From the NCBI GenBank assembly GCA_030428395.1, contig JAUIDW010000021.1, forward strand, positions 1 through 32,426: a DNA stretch of 32,426 bases, written 5' to 3'. Positions within the stretch are counted from its first letter, which is position 1; every line of letters begins with the position of its first letter. Below are positions 7,630 to 16,519 of the stretch, one piece after another. Under the pieces are notes generated by a model. It was given only the letters and a program-made list of their open reading frames with translations, had not been told where the DNA came from and did no database searches. The DNA is from a bacterium (GTDB lineage: Bacteria > Planctomycetota > UBA1135 > GCA-002686595). A program made the position numbers and the translations under genes.

Positions 7630-10262
7630 TCGGCGCGCTGCTCCTCGCCGCGCTCGCCCAGGAGCCCTGGCCCGCGCAGCCCGACTCCCTGGCGCTCGAG
7701 CCCGGCGTGACCGTGCGCGTGTTCCACGTCGGCCAGCCGATGGACCGCCTGCTGCACCTCGTGGCCGGACAGACGCCCAACGCGAACGAGGCGCGCGCGA
7801 CGCCGGACGGCCTCGAGCTGGACCGAGGCGACCTGGGCGAGCACGGCCAGGACGTCGTGGTGTTCGTGGACGGCTACGTGCGCGCCCCGGAGACGGGCGT
7901 GCACGGCTTCCGCCTGACCAGCGACGACGGCGCGCGCCTCTGGGTCGACGGGCGCGAGGTCGTGGACAACGACGGGCTGCACGGGGCCGAGTCCGCCGAG
8001 GGCGAGGCGCCGCTCGCGCGCGGCTGGCACCGCCTGCGCGCGCAGTGGTTCCAGGCCGGCGGCGAGGCGCTCCTGCGCCTCGAGTGGCGGCCGCCGGGGC
8101 AGGAGGACTTCGGGCCCCTGCGGGGCGACGCCCTGGGCCGGACGGCGGGCGAGGTGCTGGTCACGTCGCCGGGCCCGAAGCGCGTCGTCCGCCCGCTCGA
8201 GCGCGGCGGCCCGGGCGACGGCCGGCCGCTCGAGGGCGTGCACCCCGCCTTCGACCTGCGCCCCGCGCGCCCGCCGGGCTTCGAGCCGCGCGTGGGCGGC
8301 CTGGACTGGCTCTCCGACGGACGCCTGGTCGTGTGCACGTGGGACGCCGACGGCTCGGTGTGGCTGCTCGAGCGCGTCGACGCGGCCGACCCGGCGGCCA
8401 TCGAGGTCCAGCGCTTCGCCTCCGGCCTGGCCGAGCCGCTCGGCCTGCGCGTGGTCGACGACCGCGTCTTCGTGCTGCAGAAGCAGGAGCTGACCGAGCT
8501 GGTCGACCTGGACGGCGACGAGGTCGCCGACGAGTACCGCGCCGTGTGCAGCGGCTGGGACGTCACGCCGAACTTCCACGAGTTCGCCTTCGGCCTGGCG
8601 TACCGCGCCGACGAGCGCGCGTTCTACGCGAACCTGGCGGTCGCCATCGAGCCCGGCGGCAAGAGCTCGTGGCCCCAGGCGCCCGACCGCGGCAGCGTGC
8701 TGCGCATCGGGCTCGACGACGGCGCGTACGAGGTCGTGGCCCACGGGCTGCGCACGCCCAACGGCATCGGCACGGGCCCCGACGGCGCCGTCTACCTGAC
8801 CGACAACCAGGGCGACTGGGTGCCCGTCTCGAAGCTGCTGCGGCTGCGGCGGGGCGCGTTCTACGGCTCGCGCGCCGTGCTGGGCGACGCGGCCGCGGAC
8901 CTCGACGTCGAGCCGCCCGTCGTCTGGCTGCCCCAGAACGAGATCGGCAACTCGCCCTCGCAGCCGGCGCCGCTGCCCGTCGGGCCCTGGGCCGGCCAGA
9001 TGCTGGTCGGCGACGTCACGCACGGCGGGTTGAAGCGCGTGTTCGTCGAGCAGGTCGACGGCGTGTGGCAGGGCAGCGTGTTCCGCTTCACGCAGGGGCT
9101 GGAGGCGGGCGTCAACCGGCTGAGCTGGGGTCCCGACGGCGCGCTGGTCGTCGGCGGGATCGGCTCGACCGGGAACTGGAGCCAGGAAGGCAAGCGCTGG
9201 TCCGGCCTCGAGCGCCTGGTCCCGCGCGGGGACGGGGTCGCCGCCTTCGAGCCGCTCGCGGTGCGGACGCGCGCGAACGGGCTCGAGGTCGAGTGGACCG
9301 AGCCCCTGGCGGAGGGCGCCGGCTGGGACCCCTCGACGTGGGACGTCGAGCAGTGGCGCTACGAGGCCACCGCCGACTACGGCGGCCCCAAGCTGGAAGT
9401 CGAGCGGCTGGTGCCGCGCACCGCCAGCGTGTCCGCCGACCGCCGCCGAGTGTTCCTCGAGCTGCCCGGCCTGCGCGCCGGCCGCGTGGTGCACGTGCGC
9501 GCCCTCCCGGGCGTCGCGGCGGCCAGCGGCCGCGCGCCGTGGACGACCGAGGCGTGGACGACGGTGCACCGCCTGCCGGACGCGCCGGGCGAGGTCCTGG
9601 CCAGCCCGCACCGGCCCACACCGAACCGCCTGACCGACGAGGAGCGCGCGGCGGGCTGGCGCCTGCTGTTCGACGGCGAGTCGCTCGCCGGGTGGCGCAA
9701 CTTCAGCCGCGAGGGCCCGGTCGCGGGCTGGGAGGTGGTCGACGGCTGCCTGACCCGCACGGGCCCGGGCGGCGACCTCGTCACGGACGAGGAGTTCGAG
9801 GACTTCGAGCTCGAGCTCGAGTGGCGCCTCGCCCCCGGCGGCAACAGCGGCATCTTCTTCCACGTCTCCGACGACTTCGGCGCGGTGTGGGAGACCGGCC
9901 CCGAGATGCAGGTGCTCGACAACGCGCGCCATCGCGACGGGATGGACCCGCGCACGTCGGCGGGCGCCAACTACGCCCTGCACCCGCCGGCGCGCGACGA
10001 CACGCGCCCGGTGGGCCTCTTCAACCGCGCGCGCCTGCGCGTCCAGGGTGGCCGCGTCGAGCACTGGCTGAACGGCGTCCTGCAGTGCCGCTACACGCTC
10101 GGCGACGACGACTGGGAGCGCCGCGTGGCCGCCAGCAAGTTCGCCTCGATGCCCGCCTACGGCCGCGCCGGCCGCGGCCGCATCGCGCTGCAGGACCACG
10201 GCGACCCCGTCGGATACCGCGACGTCCGCCTGCGCGAGTTGCCCGCCCCGGGCCCGCGCTAG
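7626..10262 (+). CDS. Secreted PA14 / sugar-dehydrogenase-like propeller / DUF1080 protein
   Basis: An 878-residue exported multidomain protein starting with GTG at 7626 (GTGA overlap with the previous stop). A short hydrophobic leader (IGALLLAALAQ) is followed by a PA14-type carbohydrate-binding domain around 77-160 (VFVDGYVRAPETGVHGFRL, WHRLRAQWFQAGG). A beta-propeller like soluble PQQ/glucose dehydrogenases spans about 215-540 (VGGLDWLSDGRLVVCTWD, HGLRTPNGIGTGPDG, ASP-rich VDLDGDEVADEY). A linker domain follows, then DUF1080 (now known as a 3-keto-disaccharide hydrolase fold) from about 677 to 876 (WRLLFDGESLAGW, GGNSGIFFHV, EMQVLDN, LNGVLQCRYT). The combination suggests recognition and breakdown of oxidised glycosides outside the inner membrane, feeding products to the MFS carrier and the two cytoplasmic enzymes. 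The signal peptide is unusually short. The domain calls are firm; the substrate is inferred. Confidence 0.88.
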   Translation: MIGALLLAALAQEPWPAQPDSLALEPGVTVRVFHVGQPMDRLLHLVAGQTPNANEARATPDGLELDRGDLGEHGQDVVVFVDGYVRAPETGVHGFRLTSDDGARLWVDGREVVDNDGLHGAESAEGEAPLARGWHRLRAQWFQAGGEALLRLEWRPPGQEDFGPLRGDALGRTAGEVLVTSPGPKRVVRPLERGGPGDGRPLEGVHPAFDLRPARPPGFEPRVGGLDWLSDGRLVVCTWDADGSVWLLERVDAADPAAIEVQRFASGLAEPLGLRVVDDRVFVLQKQELTELVDLDGDEVADEYRAVCSGWDVTPNFHEFAFGLAYRADERAFYANLAVAIEPGGKSSWPQAPDRGSVLRIGLDDGAYEVVAHGLRTPNGIGTGPDGAVYLTDNQGDWVPVSKLLRLRRGAFYGSRAVLGDAAADLDVEPPVVWLPQNEIGNSPSQPAPLPVGPWAGQMLVGDVTHGGLKRVFVEQVDGVWQGSVFRFTQGLEAGVNRLSWGPDGALVVGGIGSTGNWSQEGKRWSGLERLVPRGDGVAAFEPLAVRTRANGLEVEWTEPLAEGAGWDPSTWDVEQWRYEATADYGGPKLEVERLVPRTASVSADRRRVFLELPGLRAGRVVHVRALPGVAAASGRAPWTTEAWTTVHRLPDAPGEVLASPHRPTPNRLTDEERAAGWRLLFDGESLAGWRNFSREGPVAGWEVVDGCLTRTGPGGDLVTDEEFEDFELELEWRLAPGGNSGIFFHVSDDFGAVWETGPEMQVLDNARHRDGMDPRTSAGANYALHPPARDDTRPVGLFNRARLRVQGGRVEHWLNGVLQCRYTLGDDDWERRVAASKFASMPAYGRAGRGRIALQDHGDPVGYRDVRLRELPAPGPR

Positions 10263-10290
10263 CGCGCGCGGGCGCCGGCCGGGCCGCACG

Positions 10291-10296
10291 ACTAGA
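10291..10296 (+). promoter_or_regulatory. Candidate -10 hexamer TAGAAT for the ABC-2 exporter operon
   Basis: TAGAAT lies 39 bases before the ATG at 10335 in the 72-base gap between the sugar operon and the exporter operon. It is one of few A/T-rich hexamers in the region and fits a -10 box. No clear -35 box is visible. Confidence 0.35.
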
Positions 10297-10334
10297 ATCC
10301 CGCCCTGGACCCGCGCCGCCGCGCGCCCCCCGCC

Positions 10335-11852
10335 ATGCGTCCGATCCACGCCTCCGCCCTCCTGCTCGCGCTCGGCGCCTGCCGCGTCGGGCCCGACTAC
10401 GAGCCCCCCGAGGTCGAGGTCCCCGGGCAGTTCGACGCCACGCCCGATGCGGTCGGCGAACCCGGCGCGAAGGAGGAGCCCGTCGTCGAGCCCTGGTGGG
10501 AGGCCTTCGGCGATCCCGTGCTGCAGGCCTGCGTCGAGGAGGCCTTCGCCTCGAACCTGGAGGTGCGGGCCACGCTGGAGCGCATCCGCGCGGCGCGCGC
10601 GCTGCGCGGCGTCGAGGCGAGCCGGTCCTGGCCGGAGATCGGCGCGGGCGCCGGCTACACGTGGGACCGCATCAGCGAGAACAACCCGCGCTTCGGGCCC
10701 GCCGTGCAGCAGGGCGTCTTCCCGCGCGACATCCGCTACTGGGACGTCGGCTTCGACGTCACCTGGGAGCTGGACGTCTTCGGCGGGAACGCCCGGCGCC
10801 GCGAGGCGGCCACCGCGGAGCTGCACGAGGTCGAGCTGCGGCGCGGCGCCGTGATGATCTCGGTGGCGGCGGAGATCGCCCGCGAGTACGTCGAGCTGCG
10901 CGGCGAGCAGGAGCGCCTGCGCCTGCTGGAGGCGCGGGTCGGGACCGAGGAGGCGCGGCTGGAGCTGCTCGAGGGCCGGCAGCGGGAGGGCATCCTGCCG
11001 GCCGAGGTCGTGGTGCAGCGGCGCTCCGCGCTGCAGCGACTGCGCGCGAGGATCCCGGCGTCCCGGGCCGCCGTCCGGGCGGGCGAGTACCGCCTCGCCG
11101 TGCTGATGGGGCGCCGGCCGGAGGAGGGCGTGCCCGGCGTCCGGGAGCCCCGCCCGGTGCCGTCGCCGGAGCAGCCGGTGCCCTTCGGCCTGCCCGGCGA
11201 GCTGCTGCGCCGGCGGCCCGACGTGCTGGCGGCCGAGCGCCGGCTGGCGGCCGCCACGGCCGACATCGGGGTCGCCACCGCCGAGCTCTACCCCAGGCTG
11301 TTCCTCGTCGGCTCGCCAGGCCTCCAGGCCGAGCAGCTCGCGGACCTCTTCACCTCGTCGAGCAGCAGCTGGCTGTTCGGGCCGCGGATCTCGTGGAGCC
11401 TCTTCTCGGGCGGGCGGAACCGGGCGCTGCTGGAGGCGGCGCGCGCGGCGCGCGAGCTGGCCGTGCTCGAGTTCGAGGCCGCCGTCCAGCTCGCCCTGGA
11501 GGAGGTCGAGACCGGCATCGTGCGGTACGCGCGGGACGCGGAGTCGCTGGTGCTGCTGGAGGAGTCCGCGGCCCTGTCGCGGCGCAACGTCGAGCTCGCC
11601 GCGGCGCGCAGCCGCACGGGCATCGTCGACCGGCTGGAGGTGCTGGACTCGCGCGCGTCGGCGCTCGAGCTCGAGGAGCAGCGCCTCGACCAGGAGGTGC
11701 GGCTGCTCACGCGGCGCGTCGCGCTCTACAAGGCGCTCGGCGGCGGCTGGGGCGAGGCCGAGCGGATCGCGCGGGCCGCCGCGGAGGAGCCGCGCGAGCC
11801 GCCGCCGGAGGAGGCCCGCGACGAGCCCGCGGCCGGGGAGGTCGGGTCGTGA
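10335..11852 (+). CDS. Outer-membrane efflux lipoprotein (TolC/OEP family, NodT type)
   Basis: A 505-residue outer membrane channel that lets a tripartite exporter discharge outside the cell. The N-terminus MRPIHASALLLALGACRVGPDYEPPEV carries a lipobox with Cys16 followed by the RVGPDYxxP sequence typical of NodT-type efflux lipoproteins. Further marks are the PWWEAFGDPVLQACVEEA segment, two long helical repeats, the LPGELLRRRPDVLAAERRLAAATADIGVA motif near 285-315 and the second-repeat LEEVETGIVRYARD. Length is typical, with a Glu/Pro-rich tail of about 30 residues. Its stop overlaps the HlyD-like start as GTGA. Paired here with an ABC-2 transporter instead of an RND pump, which is known for YbhGFSR-like exporters but less usual inside one operon. 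Confidence 0.9.
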   Translation: MRPIHASALLLALGACRVGPDYEPPEVEVPGQFDATPDAVGEPGAKEEPVVEPWWEAFGDPVLQACVEEAFASNLEVRATLERIRAARALRGVEASRSWPEIGAGAGYTWDRISENNPRFGPAVQQGVFPRDIRYWDVGFDVTWELDVFGGNARRREAATAELHEVELRRGAVMISVAAEIAREYVELRGEQERLRLLEARVGTEEARLELLEGRQREGILPAEVVVQRRSALQRLRARIPASRAAVRAGEYRLAVLMGRRPEEGVPGVREPRPVPSPEQPVPFGLPGELLRRRPDVLAAERRLAAATADIGVATAELYPRLFLVGSPGLQAEQLADLFTSSSSSWLFGPRISWSLFSGGRNRALLEAARAARELAVLEFEAAVQLALEEVETGIVRYARDAESLVLLEESAALSRRNVELAAARSRTGIVDRLEVLDSRASALELEEQRLDQEVRLLTRRVALYKALGGGWGEAERIARAAAEEPREPPPEEARDEPAAGEVGS

Positions 11853-12805
11853 GCGCCCGGTGCGTCCTGGCGCTCGCGGCGCTGCTGGCGTGCGCCTGCA
11901 CGCGGGCGCCCGACGGCTCGTACCAGGGGTACGCCGAGGGCGAGTTCCTCTACCTGGCGGCCCCGGTGGGCGGCGAGCTGGTCGAGCTGGCGGTCGCCCG
12001 GGGGCAGGTCGTCCAGACGGGCGCGCCGCTGTTCCGCCTGGACCCGAACCCGCAGTCCCTCCAGCTGGAGGAGGCCGCGCAGCGCGCCGAGCAGGCCCGC
12101 GCGCGCCTCGCCGACCTCGAGAAGGGGGTGCGGCCGTCCGAGCTGGCGGCGCTCGAGGCGCGCCTGACGAGCGCGCGGTCCGGGCTCGAGCGCGCCGAGC
12201 GCGACTACGAGCGGCGCCGGACCCTGCGCGACGAGGGGCCGGCGGAGGCCGTGGCCGACGAGGAGCTGGACCGCTTCCGGGCCGAGCGCGACGTCCGCGC
12301 GGCCGAGGTGGCCGCGGTCGAGGCCGAGCTCGAGACCGCGCGCCTCGGCGGCCGCGCGGACGCCGTGGTGGGGGCGCGCCGGGAGGTCGACGCCCTGGAC
12401 GCGGCGCGGCGCCAGCTCGCCTGGCAGATCGACGAGAAGGCCGTGGCGGCGCCCGCGGCCGGCCTGGTCCAGGACACCCTCTTCCGCCCCGGCGAGTACG
12501 TCCCCGCGGGGCAGCCCGTGGTCGTGCTGCTGCCGCCGGAGAACCTGCGGGTGCGCTTCTTCGTGCCCCAGGACGGGCTCTCGTCGATCGGCTTCGGGGA
12601 CCGGGTGGAGGTGGCCGTCGACGGCCTCGACCGCGACCTGGAGGCCCGCGTCGACTTCGTGTCCTCCGAGGCGGAGTACACGCCGCCGGTCATCTACAGC
12701 AAGGAGTCGCGGGGCAAGCTCGTGTTCCGGGTCGAGGCGCGCCTGGACCCGGCGAGCGCGCGGCGCCTGCGACCGGGCCAGCCGCTCGAGGTCCGGCTGC
12801 CGTGA
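11849..12805 (+). CDS. HlyD-family periplasmic adaptor lipoprotein (YhiI/YbhG-like)
   Basis: A 318-residue membrane-fusion protein linking the ABC transporter to the outer-membrane channel. The GTG start at 11849 overlaps the previous stop. The leader VLALAALLACACT has a lipobox-like LLAC with Cys15, so it is probably lipid-anchored. A half lipoyl domain (GGELVELAVARGQVVQTGAPLFRLDP) leads into a long coiled coil (about 70-200, rich in Glu/Ala/Arg). The second half lipoyl motif follows (VAAPAAGLVQDTLFRPGEYVPAGQPVVVLL), then a beta-barrel domain (LRVRFFVPQ). The stretch VSSEAEYTPPVIYSKESR is characteristic of the YhiI/YbhG group that works with ABC-2 drug exporters. It ends in a GTGA overlap with the ATPase gene. 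Confidence 0.9.
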   Translation: MSARCVLALAALLACACTRAPDGSYQGYAEGEFLYLAAPVGGELVELAVARGQVVQTGAPLFRLDPNPQSLQLEEAAQRAEQARARLADLEKGVRPSELAALEARLTSARSGLERAERDYERRRTLRDEGPAEAVADEELDRFRAERDVRAAEVAAVEAELETARLGGRADAVVGARREVDALDAARRQLAWQIDEKAVAAPAAGLVQDTLFRPGEYVPAGQPVVVLLPPENLRVRFFVPQDGLSSIGFGDRVEVAVDGLDRDLEARVDFVSSEAEYTPPVIYSKESRGKLVFRVEARLDPASARRLRPGQPLEVRLP

Positions 12806-13737
12806 CCGCCGCGGCCGCGCCGGGGCCGACCATCGACGTCCACGGCATCACCAAGTCGTTCGGCGACCGGCGGGTCGTGGACGAGATCTCGATGCAGGTC
12901 CTGCCGGGCGAGATCTACGGGTTCCTCGGTCCGAACGGCTCGGGCAAGACGACCTTCCTGCGCATGCTCTGCGGGCTCCTCCGTCCCGACAGCGGCTCGG
13001 GGACCTGCCTCGGCTTCGACGTGCGCACGCAGGCCGCGGAGATCAAGCGGCGCGTCGGGTACATGACCCAGCGCTTCAGCTACTACGAGGACCTCAGCAT
13101 CCGCGAGAACCTCGAGTTCGTGGCGCGGATGTACGGCCTCCGCCGGCGGCGGGAGGCCGTCGACGCGGCGCTCGAGCGGCTGGGCCTGACGGGCCGTCAG
13201 CGGCAGCTCGCCGGGGAGCTGTCGGGAGGCTGGAAGCAGCGCCTGGCCCTGGCGGCCTGCATGCTCCACGAGCCGAGCCTGCTCCTGCTCGACGAGCCGA
13301 CCGCGGGCGTCGACCCCAGCGCGCGCCGCGACTTCTGGGAGGAGATCCACCAGCTCGCGGCCTCCGGCCTGACCGTCCTGATCACGACGCACTACATGGA
13401 CGAGGCGGAGCGCTGCCACCGGCTGGCGTACATCGCCTACGGGCGCCTGATGGCGCAGGGCACCGTGGGGGAGGTGATCGAGGACGCGGGGCTGGTGACC
13501 TACGCGGTCCCGGGGGGCAGCGAGCCCGCCCTCCTGGAGCGCCTGCGGTCGTCGCCCGCGGTCTCGCAGGCCGTCGCCTTCGGCAAGACGCTCCATGTCA
13601 GCGGCCGGGACGGCGCCGCCCTGGAGGCCGCGCTGGAGGAGCTCCTGGGGCCGGAGCGGCCCTGGCGCGCGCAGCGCTCCAGCCTGGAGGACGTCTTCAT
13701 CAGCCTGATGAAGCGGGCGGAGGACAACTTCGGATGA
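12802..13737 (+). CDS. ABC-2 transporter ATP-binding protein (YbhF-like)
   Basis: A 311-residue cytoplasmic ATPase that powers the exporter. All key motifs are intact: Walker A GPNGSGKT at 43-50 (Lys49), a Q-loop in VGYMTQRFSYYEDLS, signature LSGGWKQR at 140-147 (Trp where Gln is usual, a variant I recall from the YbhF group), Walker B LLLLDEPT with Asp164 and Glu165, and switch His197 in ITTHYMDEA. The C-terminal ~90 residues form the extra domain common in drug-exporter ATPases and end SLEDVFISLMKRAED. GTG start at 12802 by the GTGA overlap. The single ATPase domain implies a homodimer with the following permease. Confidence 0.93.
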   Translation: MTAAAAPGPTIDVHGITKSFGDRRVVDEISMQVLPGEIYGFLGPNGSGKTTFLRMLCGLLRPDSGSGTCLGFDVRTQAAEIKRRVGYMTQRFSYYEDLSIRENLEFVARMYGLRRRREAVDAALERLGLTGRQRQLAGELSGGWKQRLALAACMLHEPSLLLLDEPTAGVDPSARRDFWEEIHQLAASGLTVLITTHYMDEAERCHRLAYIAYGRLMAQGTVGEVIEDAGLVTYAVPGGSEPALLERLRSSPAVSQAVAFGKTLHVSGRDGAALEAALEELLGPERPWRAQRSSLEDVFISLMKRAEDNFG

Positions 13738-14870
13738 GCCGCGGTCCGTCGCTCTCGCGCTTCGCCGCGATCGTGGCGAAGGAGTTCACCCAGATGCGCC
13801 GCGACCGGCTGACGTTCGCGATGGTGCTGGGGATCCCGTTCATCCAGCTGGTGCTGTTCGGCTTCGCGATCAACTCCGACCCCCGCCACCTGCCCACGGC
13901 CGTGCTGATGCGCGACTCGAGCGTCCTCACGCGCAGCCTGATGCAGGCGCTCGAGAACAGCGACTACTTCGACTTCGTGGAGGCCGTCGAGAGCGGCGCG
14001 GAGGCGGCGCGCCGGATCGAGGAGGGCGCGGTCCAGTTCGTGCTCGAGGTCCCGGAGGACTTCACCCGCGACGTGCTGCGCGGCGACCGGCCCCAGCTGC
14101 TGCTGCTGGCGGACGCGACCGACCCGGCGGCCACGAGCAACGCCCTCGGCGCGGTCGACCGGATCCTGACGCGCGTGCTCGACGAGGAGCTGACCGGACC
14201 CGTCGCCGGGCTGCGCTCCCGACCCGCGGCGGCGCGGCTGGTGGCGCACAGGGCCTACAACCCGGAGGGGATCAGCCAGTACAACATCGTCCCGGGCCTG
14301 ATGGGCGTGGTCCTGACCATGACGATGGTCCTCATCACGGCGCTCGCGATCACGCGCGAGAGCGAGCGCGGGACGCTGGAGAACCTGCTCGCGACGCCGG
14401 TGCGCCCCCTCGAGGTGACCCTGGGGAAGATCGTCCCGTACATCCTCGTCGGCTACCTCCAGGCGGCCCTGATCCTGCTGGCGGCGCGCTACCTGTTCGA
14501 GGTCCCGATGTTCGGCAGCGTGCCGCTGCTGCTGGCCGTGATGTTCGTCTTCATCGTCGCCAACCTCGCGATCGGGATCACGTTCTCGACGGTCGCCCGC
14601 AACCAGCTCCAGGCGATGCAGATGGGCTTCTTCTTCTTCCTGCCCTCGATCCTGCTGTCGGGGTTCATGTTCCCCTTCCGCGGGATGCCCGGCTGGGCGC
14701 AGGTGCTGGGCGAGATCCTGCCGCTGACGCACTTCCTGCGGATCGTCCGCGGGATCCTGCTGAAGGGCAGCGACCTCGAGACGATCGCCCCCGAGATCGG
14801 GCCCATGGCGCTCTTCGCCGTCGTGGCCCTGCTCGTCGGGCTCACGCGCTTCCGCCGGACGCTCGACTAG
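13734..14870 (+). CDS. ABC-2 type transporter permease (YbhS/YhhJ-like)
   Basis: A 378-residue inner membrane permease. An N-terminal helix (about 24-45: LTFAMVLGIPFIQLVLFGFAI) is followed by a large extracytoplasmic domain to about 180. The rest is a five-helix membrane domain with the family's cytoplasmic coupling segment RESERGTLENLLATPVRPLEV, then TLGKIVPYILVGYLQA, and FRGMPGWAQVLGEILPLTHFLRIVRGILLKG. The ATG at 13734 overlaps the ATPase stop as ATGA. It completes a self-contained exporter: channel lipoprotein, adaptor, ATPase and permease. Only one permease gene is present, unlike ybhS/ybhR, so it probably works as a homodimer. Substrate is unknown; drugs or lipids are typical. Confidence 0.92.
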   Translation: MSRGPSLSRFAAIVAKEFTQMRRDRLTFAMVLGIPFIQLVLFGFAINSDPRHLPTAVLMRDSSVLTRSLMQALENSDYFDFVEAVESGAEAARRIEEGAVQFVLEVPEDFTRDVLRGDRPQLLLLADATDPAATSNALGAVDRILTRVLDEELTGPVAGLRSRPAAARLVAHRAYNPEGISQYNIVPGLMGVVLTMTMVLITALAITRESERGTLENLLATPVRPLEVTLGKIVPYILVGYLQAALILLAARYLFEVPMFGSVPLLLAVMFVFIVANLAIGITFSTVARNQLQAMQMGFFFFLPSILLSGFMFPFRGMPGWAQVLGEILPLTHFLRIVRGILLKGSDLETIAPEIGPMALFAVVALLVGLTRFRRTLD

Positions 14871-16519
14871 CGCGGCTCGGGGTCCCCGGGCGCCTCGGGC
14901 GCGCCGCCGGTCGGCTCGCCGGCGACGACCTCGTCGTAGGGCAGGCCCAGGCTGGCGCGGTAGTCGGCCAGGGCCTGGAAGTGCTCGGCCAGGACGTCGA
15001 CGAGCATGGAGGCCGCGGCGGCCGTCTGCTGCTCGCGCAGGTTGACGCGCAGCAGGTCGCTCTCGCCGGCCTGGAGCTGGATGCGCTCGGCCTGCTCGAG
15101 GGTGCCGGCCAGGCGCGCGTTCTCGCGGACCTGCCCGATGCGCAGCCAGGTCTGGCGCAGGGCGGAGCTCGCGTCCTGCACGTCGGCGACGATGCGGTCG
15201 CGGACGAACTGCAGCTCGCGCTCGAGCTTGTTGGCCTTGGCCGCGATCGTGCGCGACTTGCCGCGGGCCGCGCGCCGCTGCAGCGGCACCTCGAAGCGCA
15301 CGGCGGCCTCGAGCTCGAAGGGCCCCTTGTCGTCGGGCGTCGTGACCTGGTCGCCGAGGTCCTGGGAACCGGCCAGGCCGACGTCGAGCTTCGGCAGCAG
15401 CGTGTTCTCGGCCTGCTCGAGGTCCAGGCGCAGGCGCTCGAGCTCGAGCTCGAGCTCGCGGACCTCGGGGCGCTGCAGCTGCGCCAGCACGACGTCCTCG
15501 TCGGACAGCATCTGCGCCGGGTCGCGCGGGTTGGGCAGCTCGGCGGGCAGCTGGTCGGGGTCGGGCAGCAGCGGCCGCCCGAGCTCGTCGCGCCAGTACA
15601 GCGACAGCTCGATCGCGCTGCGCTCGAGGCCGCGCTGCGAGCGGACGAGGATCGACTGGCGCTCGACGATCAGGCGCTGGTTGTCGATCAGCGCGAGCCC
15701 CGGGAGCTCGCCCTCGTCGACGGCCGTGCGCAGGGCCTCCTGGCGGTTCTCGGCCAGCGCGAGCAGGCGCTGCGCGATGGTCAGCTTCTGGCCGGCCGCG
15801 ACCCACTTCCAGTACGCCCGCGCGGCCTTGCGCGTGGCCTCGAGCCGCTTGCGCAGCACCAGCGGGTCGGCCTGCGCCTGCGCCAGGCGCGCCTGCCACA
15901 CGCGCAGCCGGCGCTCGTCGATGCGCCGCCCCGCCAGCAGCGGCAGGCGGAAGCCCGCGCTGAGCTCGCCGTCGGTGCGCGTCTTGAGGTCGCCGTCCCA
16001 GACGGCGAAGTCGCCCGTGCCGAGCTTGTAGCCGCCGAAGAAGGTCGCGCCCCAGAGCGTCGTGGGTTGCTCGAGCATCAGCTTCATCCGCTCGTTCTCG
16101 TAGAACCCCTCGAGGGCCAGGTCGGCGTCGGCCCGCACGCGGCTGTCGAAGTCGCCGTGCGCGGCCAGCAGCTGGCCGGCGGCGATCTCGACCTCCTCGA
16201 GGGCGGCCAGCACGAGCGGGAACTGCGCCTCGACGGAGCGCAGGACCTCCTCGAACGTCAGCTCGTCGTCCGCGTCGTGGGGGGGCTGCTCGACCACGCG
16301 CTCGTGCGAGTCCGCGGCGACGATGTCGAGGGGCGAGGTCGTCTCCTGCGCGTCCGAGAGCCGGAAGCGCGACAGCGCGCGCGCCTCGGCGGACGGCAGC
16401 GGCGCGGGGATCTCCGGCGGCTGCGCCTGGCAGGCCGCCGCGAGCAGCGCGGCGACGAGCCCGGCGACGGGCTCGGCAGGGCCGGGCGCGCGGCGCGCAC
16501 GGCGCGTCGGTGACGTCAC
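14867..16519 (-). CDS. TolC-family outer-membrane efflux lipoprotein of the type-1-like system
   Basis: A 550-residue outer membrane channel protein. The GTG start at 16519 is chosen because it overlaps the adaptor stop as GTGA and gives a leader ending LVAALLAAAC, a lipobox with Cys30. After a proline-rich and acidic linker of about 70 residues the OEP fold begins (LTFEEVLRSVEAQFPLVLAALEEVEIA). It shows the two helical repeats, with GGYKLGTGDF and FRLPLLAGRRIDERR in the first and FEVPLQRRAARGKSRTIAAKANKLERE in the second. This is a different branch from the NodT-type channel at 10335. It is the last gene of the minus-strand ABC-HlyD-TolC set and meets the opposite exporter operon tail to tail on a shared CTAG. 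Confidence 0.88.
   Translation of the reverse strand: MTSPTRRARRAPGPAEPVAGLVAALLAAACQAQPPEIPAPLPSAEARALSRFRLSDAQETTSPLDIVAADSHERVVEQPPHDADDELTFEEVLRSVEAQFPLVLAALEEVEIAAGQLLAAHGDFDSRVRADADLALEGFYENERMKLMLEQPTTLWGATFFGGYKLGTGDFAVWDGDLKTRTDGELSAGFRLPLLAGRRIDERRLRVWQARLAQAQADPLVLRKRLEATRKAARAYWKWVAAGQKLTIAQRLLALAENRQEALRTAVDEGELPGLALIDNQRLIVERQSILVRSQRGLERSAIELSLYWRDELGRPLLPDPDQLPAELPNPRDPAQMLSDEDVVLAQLQRPEVRELELELERLRLDLEQAENTLLPKLDVGLAGSQDLGDQVTTPDDKGPFELEAAVRFEVPLQRRAARGKSRTIAAKANKLERELQFVRDRIVADVQDASSALRQTWLRIGQVRENARLAGTLEQAERIQLQAGESDLLRVNLREQQTAAAASMLVDVLAEHFQALADYRASLGLPYDEVVAGEPTGGAPEAPGDPEPR

Noticed and set aside
7578-10826. A 1082-codon open frame on the minus strand opposite the propeller/DUF1080 gene
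   Set aside because: It has no motifs, and the plus strand here carries three clear domains in order.
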